From the NCBI GenBank assembly GCA_041396705.1, contig JAWKYB010000005.1, forward strand, positions 297,571-361,570: 64,000 bases of DNA, read 5' to 3'. The translations under genes were made by a program, and so were the position numbers. The stretch is from Alphaproteobacteria bacterium. Its GTDB lineage: Bacteria > Pseudomonadota > Alphaproteobacteria > CALKHQ01. Shown piece by piece: positions 54,377 through 61,142 of this stretch (position 1 is the stretch's first letter; the number at the start of each line of letters is the position of its first letter). The notes below the pieces were generated by a model that saw only the letters and a program-made list of their open reading frames with translations, had not been told where the DNA came from and made no database searches.

Positions 54377-55092
54377 GCGACATCCTCAGGATCGTCGGCC
54401 TGTCGGCGGGCTACGGCGAGGTCGGCGTGCTGCACGGCGTCGACCTGACGGTCGCGGCCGGCGGGGTCACCGCGCTGGTCGGTTCCAACGGGGCGGGAAA
54501 GACCACCCTGTTCCGCTGCCTGACCGGCCTGTTGCCGGCCGCGGCCGGCGAGATCCATTTCGAGGGTGCGCGCATCGACGGCCTGCCGTCGCACGAGCGT
54601 GTCGCGCGGGGCATGGTGCTGGTCCCCGAGGGACGCCTCGTCCTTGCCGACATGAGCGTCGAAGCCAATCTGCGGGTCGGGGCGATCAATACGCGCGCCC
54701 GCGCCGCCTGTGCTGAAACCCTCGCTTCGGTCTACGCCCTGTTCCCGAGGCTGCGGGAACGGCGGTCGCAGACCGCCGGCACGCTTTCCGGCGGCGAGCA
54801 GCAGATGCTGGCGCTGGGGCGCGGGCTGATGGCGCTGCCCCGCCTGCTGCTGCTCGACGAGCCGACGCTGGGCCTCGCACCCGCCGTCGCCAGCCAGATC
54901 TTCCGGATCATCCCCAGGCTGGTGGAGCGCGGGGTCACCGTCCTGATCGCCGAGCAGGATGTGACGCGGACGCTGTCCTGCGCCGACACCGGCTTCGTCA
55001 TGGAGAACGGACGGATCGGTCTCAGCGGGCCCGGCCGCGCCCTGCTGGCGATGCCGGACATTGCCGAGGCGTTCCTGGGCGGCGGCGCATAG
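54373..55092 (+). CDS. livF: Branched-chain amino-acid ABC transporter ATPase LivF
   Basis: A 239-aa ATPase. Walker A GSNGAGKT is near residue 38, then VPEGRLVLADMSVEANL (LivF hallmark), signature LSGGEQQM, Walker B LLLLDEPTLGLAP, and H-loop-region AEQDVTR with Gln for the usual His, common in LivF. Last gene of the liv operon. The substrate may not be a branched-chain amino acid; many such systems take up aromatic or amide compounds, and the neighbouring catabolic genes suggest this. Confidence 0.92.
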   Translation: MSDILRIVGLSAGYGEVGVLHGVDLTVAAGGVTALVGSNGAGKTTLFRCLTGLLPAAAGEIHFEGARIDGLPSHERVARGMVLVPEGRLVLADMSVEANLRVGAINTRARAACAETLASVYALFPRLRERRSQTAGTLSGGEQQMLALGRGLMALPRLLLLDEPTLGLAPAVASQIFRIIPRLVERGVTVLIAEQDVTRTLSCADTGFVMENGRIGLSGPGRALLAMPDIAEAFLGGGA

Positions 55093-55193
55093 GCGCTCCG
55101 CGCGGCGGGCAGATCGCCAAGCCATGGATGCGTGGGCGCGGCAAAACGGCTAGCATGGCCGGGCGCAGCCTGCCGCGGTCGAGGAGTACCACA

Positions 55194-56201
55194 ATGGTCG
55201 ATGCCCGAAATCTGAGCCGAGAGGGGTCGGAACGGGTCGCGACCGCCGCGCTGCATCCGCGCAACCCGGGCATGGCGCTGACCCCGGCGCTGTTCGAGGG
55301 CGTTCGGATCAACCGCTCCGCGGCGGAGCGGCGGGCGGCCACCCTGCCGGCACGCCGCACGGTGAAGAAGCAGTGGCAGGCGGCCTGGCTGGTCCGCGCG
55401 CTGGAATGCATCGACCTGACCACACTGGCCGGCGACGACACCCCGGGCAAGGTACGCCGGCTGTGCGCCAAGGCGCGCCGCCCGCTGCGCGACGACCTGG
55501 TCGCCGCGCTGGGGCTGGACGACGCCCCGCCGCAGGTCGGTGCCGTCTGCGTCTATCCGGCCATGGTACCGCACGCGGTCGACGCGCTCGACGGCAGCGG
55601 CATCCCGGTCGCCTCGGTCGCCACCGGCTTCCCGTCCGGGCTGACGCCGATGCCGCAGCGGCTGGCCGAGATCGCCTATGCGGTCAGCGCCGGCGCGGCG
55701 GAGATCGACATCGTCATCACCCGCGCCCATGCGTTGACCGGGAACTGGCCGGCGCTCTACGACGAGGTCCGGGCGATGCGCGAGGCCTGCGGGCCGGCGC
55801 ACATGAAGGCGATCCTCGCCACCGGCGACCTCGCCACGCTGACCAACGTCTATCGCGCCAGCATGGTGGCGATGATGGCCGGCGCGGACTTCATCAAGAC
55901 CTCGACCGGCAAGGAGGCGGTCAATGCCACCCTGCCGGTCAGCCTGACCATGGTGCGGGCGCTGCGCGACTATCGCGACGCCACCGGCGCCGAGGTCGGC
56001 TTCAAGCCGGCCGGCGGCCTGCGCACGGCGAAGGACGCGCTGGCCTGGCTGACCCTGATGAAGGAGGAGATCGGCGGCCCGTGGCTGACGCCGCGGCTGT
56101 TCCGCATCGGCGCCAGTTCGCTGCTGACCGACATCGAGCGCCAGCTCGACCACCACGTCAGCGGCCGCTATGCCGCCGCCCACCACCAGCCGATGGGCTG
56201 A
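55194..56201 (+). CDS. deoC: Deoxyribose-phosphate aldolase
   Basis: A 335-aa class I aldolase. The Schiff-base Lys lies in DFIKTSTGKE, the second Lys in GFKPAGGLRT, and the Asp in AEIDIVI. About 70 extra N-terminal residues make it the longer form seen in proteobacteria and eukaryotes. It splits 2-deoxyribose-5-phosphate to acetaldehyde and glyceraldehyde-3-phosphate. Start 55194 is supported by GAGGAG. It precedes an aldehyde dehydrogenase gene that could remove the acetaldehyde. Confidence 0.93.
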   Translation: MVDARNLSREGSERVATAALHPRNPGMALTPALFEGVRINRSAAERRAATLPARRTVKKQWQAAWLVRALECIDLTTLAGDDTPGKVRRLCAKARRPLRDDLVAALGLDDAPPQVGAVCVYPAMVPHAVDALDGSGIPVASVATGFPSGLTPMPQRLAEIAYAVSAGAAEIDIVITRAHALTGNWPALYDEVRAMREACGPAHMKAILATGDLATLTNVYRASMVAMMAGADFIKTSTGKEAVNATLPVSLTMVRALRDYRDATGAEVGFKPAGGLRTAKDALAWLTLMKEEIGGPWLTPRLFRIGASSLLTDIERQLDHHVSGRYAAAHHQPMG

Positions 56202-56224
56202 CGCCGCATGAGCGCCCACCACGC

Positions 56225-56331
56225 CGCAATTGCGAGCAGCGCAGCGACGCGGCAATCCACGGCCACGGCACAAGCGTCGGTGCGTCGGCTTCCGGATCGC
56301 CATGCCGCCTTCGGCGGCTCGCGATGACCGG
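56225..56331. repeat. Degenerate palindromic intergenic repeat (REP/MITE-like)
   Basis: The left part (GCGAGCAGCGCAGCGACGCG then GCAATCCA) and the right part (GGATCGCCATGCCGCC ... GGCTCGCGATGACC) are imperfect inverted copies, and a perfect GCCGCC-TTC-GGCGGC hairpin sits at 56304-56318. The pattern resembles the dispersed TGCGAGC...GCAATCC palindromes found between genes of many alphaproteobacteria. It lies between deoC and the aldehyde dehydrogenase gene. Confidence 0.5.
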
Positions 56332-56366
56332 AGGGTTGCGCGTCCGCGGACCTCGAGGGCAATGAC

Positions 56367-58751
56367 ATGACCGCGATCAGGGACATCCTCACCACCATGG
56401 ACTACGGACCCGCGCCGGAGGCGGCCGACGTCGCCGAGGCCTGGCTCGGCCGCAACAAGGGCCGGTTCGGCCACTTCATCGACGGGGCGTTCGTCCATCC
56501 GCGCGGCGCGAGGGCCTTCGACGTGGTCAACCCGGCCACCGGCGCCCGTCTGGGCCGCGCGCTCGCCGCCACCGCCAAGGAGGTCGACGCCGCCCAGGCC
56601 GCGGCCGCACGCGCGTTCAAGGGCTGGGCGGCGCTGCCCGGCGCCGAGCGGGCGCGCCACCTCTATGCGCTCGCCCGCCACATCCAGAAGCATGCGCGCC
56701 TGCTGGCGGTGCTGGAGAGCCTGGACAACGGCAAGCCGATCCGCGAGACCCGCGACCTCGACGTGCCGCTGGCCGCCCGCCATTTCTACCACCATGCCGG
56801 CTGGGCGGCGCTGGCCGAGACCGAGTTCGCCGGCTACCGGCCGGTCGGCGTCTGCGGCCAGGTGATTCCATGGAACTTCCCGCTGCTGATGCTGGCCTGG
56901 AAGGTGGCGCCGGCGCTGGCCGCCGGCTGCACCGTGGTGCTGAAGCCGGCCGAATACACCCCGCTGACCGCGCTGCTGTTCGCCGAGATCTGCCAGGAGG
57001 CCGGGCTGCCCAGGGGCGTGTTCAACCTGGTCAACGGCGCCGGCGACACCGGGGCGCTGGTCGTGGACCACCCCGGCTTCGCCAAGCTGGCCTTCACCGG
57101 CTCCACCGAGGTCGGCCGCATCATCCGCCGCGCCGCCGCCGGGACCGGCAAGGCGCTGTCGCTGGAACTGGGCGGCAAGTCGCCGTTCATCCTGTTCGAG
57201 GACGCCGATCTCGACGGCGCGGTCGAGGGCGTGGTCGATGCGATCTGGTTCAACCAGGGCGAGGTCTGCTGCGCCGGCTCGCGGCTGCTGGTGCAGGAGG
57301 GCGTGGCCGAGCCGATCTACGCCAAGCTGAGGGCGCGGATGGAGACGCTGCGCGTCGGCGACCCGCTCGACAAGGCCATCGACATCGGCGCGGTCGCGGC
57401 CACGGCGCAGCTGGAGCGCATCCGCGGCCTGGTCGCGCGCGGCGTCGCCGAGGGCGCGGCCTGCTGGCAGCCGCAGGCGGCGGTGCCGGCCACCGGCTGC
57501 TTCTACCCGCCGACGCTGTTCACCGGCGTCGACCCGGCCTCGACGCTGGCGCAGGAGGAGATCTTCGGCCCGGTGCTGGCCGCCACCACCTTCCGCACGC
57601 CCGACGAGGCGGTGGCGCTGGCCAACAACACCCGCTACGGGCTGGCCGCCTCGATCTGGTCGCAGACGCTCGACGTCGCCTTCGATGCGGCGCGGCAGGT
57701 CAAGGCCGGCGTGGTCTGGATCAATTCGACCAACCAGTTCGACGCCATGGCCGGCTTCGGCGGCTATCGCGAGAGCGGCTTCGGCCGCGAGGGCGGCCGC
57801 GAGGGCATGTTCGAGTATCTGAAGCCGGACTGGGAGGCGACGGCGAAGCCCGCTGCCGCGCCGGCCGCCCTGCCAGCGGCGCTGCCGCTGCCCGACGGCG
57901 AGGGTGCCGGCTTCGACCGCACCGCCAAGCTTTACATCGGCGGCAAACAGGCGCGGCCGGATTCGGGCTACAGCTATCCGGTGGTCGATGCCAGGGGCGC
58001 CGCGATCACCGAGGTCGGGCTCGGCAACCGCAAGGACATCCGCAACGCGGTGGAGGCGGCGCACAAGGCCGGCGCCTGGTCGGCGATGACCGGCCACGGC
58101 CGTGCCCAGGTGCTGTATTTCCTGGCCGAGAACCTGGCGGCGCGCGCGGCCGAGTTCGCCGCCCGGCTGGTGCGGATGGGCGAGCCCAAGGCCCGCGCCG
58201 ACAGGGAGGTGGCGACGTCGGTTGCGCGCATCGCCTACTACGCCGCCTGGGCCGACAAGTTCGACGGCGCGGTGCGGGCGCCGCAGGCGCGCATGCTGGC
58301 GCTGGCGCTGAACGAGCCCTGGGGCGTGATGGGCATCTCCTGCCCCGACGAGGCGCCGCTGCTGGCTTTCGTCTCGCTGGCGCTGCCGGCGATCGCCATG
58401 GGCAACCGCATCGTCGTCACGCCGTCGCCGACCCGGCCGCTGGCTGCGCTCGACCTCTACCAGGTGCTCGACACCTCCGACGTGCCCGACGGCGTGGTCA
58501 ACATCGTCACCGGCGAGCGCGACGCGCTGGCCAAGACGATGGCCCAGCACGACGACATCGCCTGCTGCTGGTATGTCGGCTCGGCCGAGGGCGCGGCCAC
58601 GGTCGAGCGCGAGAGCGCCGGCAACCTGAAGGCGACCTGGGTCAACCACGGCAAGGCGCGCGACTGGACCAGCCCGGTCGCCGGCCAGGGCCGCGACTAC
58701 CTGCGTCGCGCGGTGCAGGTGAAGACGATCTGGACCCCGTTCGGCGCCTGA
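56367..58751 (+). CDS. Two-domain aldehyde dehydrogenase (ALDH16-like)
   Basis: A 794-aa protein, about 300 residues longer than a normal aldehyde dehydrogenase. Residues ~1-490 are a complete domain: IPWNFPLLM, FTGSTEVG, LELGGKSP and the catalytic Cys in FNQGEVCCAGSR near residue 304, with EEIFGPVL later. After an alanine/proline linker, residues ~510-794 form a second ALDH-like domain that lacks the ELGGK and catalytic-Cys segments, as in ALDH16 proteins. It oxidises an aldehyde with NAD(P). Next to deoC, acetaldehyde or a deoxyribose-derived aldehyde is the likely substrate. Confidence 0.9.
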   Translation: MTAIRDILTTMDYGPAPEAADVAEAWLGRNKGRFGHFIDGAFVHPRGARAFDVVNPATGARLGRALAATAKEVDAAQAAAARAFKGWAALPGAERARHLYALARHIQKHARLLAVLESLDNGKPIRETRDLDVPLAARHFYHHAGWAALAETEFAGYRPVGVCGQVIPWNFPLLMLAWKVAPALAAGCTVVLKPAEYTPLTALLFAEICQEAGLPRGVFNLVNGAGDTGALVVDHPGFAKLAFTGSTEVGRIIRRAAAGTGKALSLELGGKSPFILFEDADLDGAVEGVVDAIWFNQGEVCCAGSRLLVQEGVAEPIYAKLRARMETLRVGDPLDKAIDIGAVAATAQLERIRGLVARGVAEGAACWQPQAAVPATGCFYPPTLFTGVDPASTLAQEEIFGPVLAATTFRTPDEAVALANNTRYGLAASIWSQTLDVAFDAARQVKAGVVWINSTNQFDAMAGFGGYRESGFGREGGREGMFEYLKPDWEATAKPAAAPAALPAALPLPDGEGAGFDRTAKLYIGGKQARPDSGYSYPVVDARGAAITEVGLGNRKDIRNAVEAAHKAGAWSAMTGHGRAQVLYFLAENLAARAAEFAARLVRMGEPKARADREVATSVARIAYYAAWADKFDGAVRAPQARMLALALNEPWGVMGISCPDEAPLLAFVSLALPAIAMGNRIVVTPSPTRPLAALDLYQVLDTSDVPDGVVNIVTGERDALAKTMAQHDDIACCWYVGSAEGAATVERESAGNLKATWVNHGKARDWTSPVAGQGRDYLRRAVQVKTIWTPFGA

Positions 58752-58910
58752 GCCGTCACCCGATGCCCTGCGGCCGCGATGTGCGCGACGGTCGCAGGCA
58801 TCCCTAAACGATTAATTAGGGCAGCTTAAGTGATGATTGGTGCGGCAATGATCCGGCACGCGCACTGATCCGCCGTGCGCGGCCGTTCCGCAGGTAGCGA
58901 TGGCCGGCCG

Positions 58911-59900
58911 ATGCTCGAAGAACTTTGGAATACTCTGACCGACCCGAGTCTGAGGGTGGCGCCGGCCTATCTGGCCGCCTTCATTTTAATTGCATTTGCG
59001 ATATACTTGCTGCGCCGCCGGGCGGAGCATCTTCCCGGCTTTCTTGCCTGGCTGTTTCCGCGCCGGGTCTACACCGACCGCTCCAACCTGACCGATGCCG
59101 GGCTGTTCCTGGTCGGCCGGCTGATGGCCTTCGTCGGCGTGTTCCGCGCGGTCGGCCTGCGCACGCTGACCACGGTGGCGGTGGTGGCGCTGGCCGGCGC
59201 CGCGACCGGCGCATCGATCCGCGAGGCGCCTTGGTCGGCCGGCGACACGGTGCTAGTCACAGCGATCTACCTGCTGTTCGCCGACTTCGCCGTCTACTGG
59301 GTGCACCGCTGGCATCACGAGATGCCGCTGCTGTGGCCGTTCCACATGGTGCACCACAGCGCCGAGGTGATGACGCCGCTGACCGTCTATCGCAAGCACC
59401 CGGTCTACGACCTGCTGTCGGCGATGATCAGCGACCTGATGGTCGGCCTGGCCATGGGCCTGGTGCTGATCCTGGTCACCAACCACCTCGACATGCTGGC
59501 GATGGCGGGCATCCACGCCGGCTATTTCCTGTTCAACATGTTCGGCTCCAACTTCCGCCACACCCACATCTGGATCGGCTACGGGCCGGTGCTGGAGCGC
59601 ATCCTGATCTCGCCGGCGCAGCACCAGATCCACCACGGCCGCGCGGTGCGCCACCACGACAAGAACTACGGCGAGGTGTTCGCGCTGTGGGACTGGATGT
59701 TCGGCACGCTGTACGTGCCGAAGGGGCGCGAGGCGGTCGAGTTCGGACTGGCCGAGCGCGACGGCACGCCGATCCCGCAGCCGCACCCGAACCTGGCCGC
59801 CGCCCTGCTGGTGCCGTTCCGCCAGTTCGCAGCGCAGCTCGGTGCCCGCGGCCGGGACGTGAACGGCGCCGCCGCGCACACGGAAGCTGCCGAGCGATGA
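58911..59900 (+). CDS. Fatty-acid hydroxylase/sterol desaturase-family di-iron membrane enzyme
   Basis: A 329-aa membrane protein with four or five helices and the histidine boxes HRWHH, HMVHHS, a central FRHTH and HQIHHG that hold two irons. It inserts oxygen into or desaturates a lipid at the membrane. Start 58911 (MLEELW) is followed at once by the first helix. Its stop overlaps the start of an acyltransferase gene, so the two act together, probably on a hopanoid, ornithine lipid or other membrane lipid; the lipid is unknown. Confidence 0.88.
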   Translation: MLEELWNTLTDPSLRVAPAYLAAFILIAFAIYLLRRRAEHLPGFLAWLFPRRVYTDRSNLTDAGLFLVGRLMAFVGVFRAVGLRTLTTVAVVALAGAATGASIREAPWSAGDTVLVTAIYLLFADFAVYWVHRWHHEMPLLWPFHMVHHSAEVMTPLTVYRKHPVYDLLSAMISDLMVGLAMGLVLILVTNHLDMLAMAGIHAGYFLFNMFGSNFRHTHIWIGYGPVLERILISPAQHQIHHGRAVRHHDKNYGEVFALWDWMFGTLYVPKGREAVEFGLAERDGTPIPQPHPNLAAALLVPFRQFAAQLGARGRDVNGAAAHTEAAER

Positions 59901-61051
59901 ACCGCGGCCTTTCGCATTATCTCGACGCGCTGCGCGTCGGCGCCGCGCTGGCGGTGCTGGCCTCGCACCTGGCCTATCCGCGCTTCACCGACGGCGTCTA
60001 TCTGTTCATCCGCGAGCTCAACCTGGGCAGCGACGCGGTGGTACTGTTCTTCGTGCTGTCCGGCCTGGTCATTGCCCATACCGCCGAGGCCAAGGACCGC
60101 ACCGCCGGCCGCTTCCTGTTCAACCGCGCCACCCGCATCTACTCGGTGGCGATCCCGGCGCTGCTGCTGACCATCGGCTTCGACCGGCTGGGCGCGGCGC
60201 TCTATCCGGACGACTATGACGGCTGGTGGTACAACGCCGCGCCGATCGGCGAGACGCTGGCCTATGGGCTGAGCTTCGCCAACGAATGGACCGGACAGGC
60301 CTTCCGCATCGGCACCAACGGGCCGTGGTGGTCGCTCAGCTACGAGGTCGCCTATTACCTGATCTTCGCCGCCTGGAGCTATGCCGCCGGCGTGCGGCGG
60401 GCGGTGCTGGTCGCGGCGCTATGCCTGATCGTCGGGCCGAAGGTGCTGCTGCTGGCGCCGGCCTGGCTGCTGGGCGTGGCGACCTGGCGGGCGATCGCCG
60501 CCGGCCGCCCGGCCGCGCTGTCGCCGATCGCGGCCTGGACCATGGCGCTGCTGCCGGTGGCGATTTACGCCTTCGCGCAGACCATCCACCTGCCCGCCCT
60601 GCTGCTGCACCTGACCGGCGCCGCGCTGGGGCTGCACGATGCCCCGCCCTTCGCGCTGCTGAACTTCTCCGACGAGTTCGTCTGGAACGGCCTGCTCGGG
60701 CTGCTCGCCGCCGCCCACATCGTCGGCGTGGCGGCGCTGGCTGCACGGCGACCGGCCGCAGACGCGGCGCCCGGTGTCGCGGCGCGCGCCATCCGCTGGG
60801 GCTCCGGCGCCAGTTTCTCGCTGTACCTGATCCACTATCCGGTGCTGCAGTTCTTCGGCGCCGCCGTGCCGGCCGACCTGCCGATGGCGCTGCGGCACCT
60901 GGCGCTGCTGGCGGCCACCGTCGCGGTCTGCCTGGCCGCCGCGGCGCTGTTCGAGCGGCCGCTGCCGCGCTGGCGCGCGCTGGTCCTCGCCCTTGCCGCG
61001 CGGCTGTCGCGCAGCCGGCCCGCACCCGCCGACGAGCCCGCGCATACCTAA
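59897..61051 (+). CDS. Acyltransferase family 3 membrane protein
   Basis: A 384-aa polytopic protein with about ten helices. It opens RGLSHYLDALRVGAALAVLASHLAYPRF, the acyltransferase_3 start with the conserved His of the H-x10-R type region, and has FFVLSGLVI and FSLYLIHYPVL. These enzymes O-acylate sugars, lipids or polymers from a cytosolic acyl donor. ATGA overlap with the di-iron hydroxylase gene suggests joint modification of one envelope molecule. Confidence 0.88.
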   Translation: MNRGLSHYLDALRVGAALAVLASHLAYPRFTDGVYLFIRELNLGSDAVVLFFVLSGLVIAHTAEAKDRTAGRFLFNRATRIYSVAIPALLLTIGFDRLGAALYPDDYDGWWYNAAPIGETLAYGLSFANEWTGQAFRIGTNGPWWSLSYEVAYYLIFAAWSYAAGVRRAVLVAALCLIVGPKVLLLAPAWLLGVATWRAIAAGRPAALSPIAAWTMALLPVAIYAFAQTIHLPALLLHLTGAALGLHDAPPFALLNFSDEFVWNGLLGLLAAAHIVGVAALAARRPAADAAPGVAARAIRWGSGASFSLYLIHYPVLQFFGAAVPADLPMALRHLALLAATVAVCLAAAALFERPLPRWRALVLALAARLSRSRPAPADEPAHT

Positions 61052-61142
61052 TTCTTAACCGCTTTCGGGCTAGGGCTGGGGCGACTGCCGGGCACTGCTG
61101 GGATGTGCCGGGCAAAATACCGAACCGAGACGAAGCGCGACG

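Noticed and set aside
54732..58649. A 1305-codon open frame on the minus strand
   Set aside because: It runs opposite livF, deoC and the aldehyde dehydrogenase, has very high Arg/Gly/His content and no ribosome site; it is a high-GC shadow.
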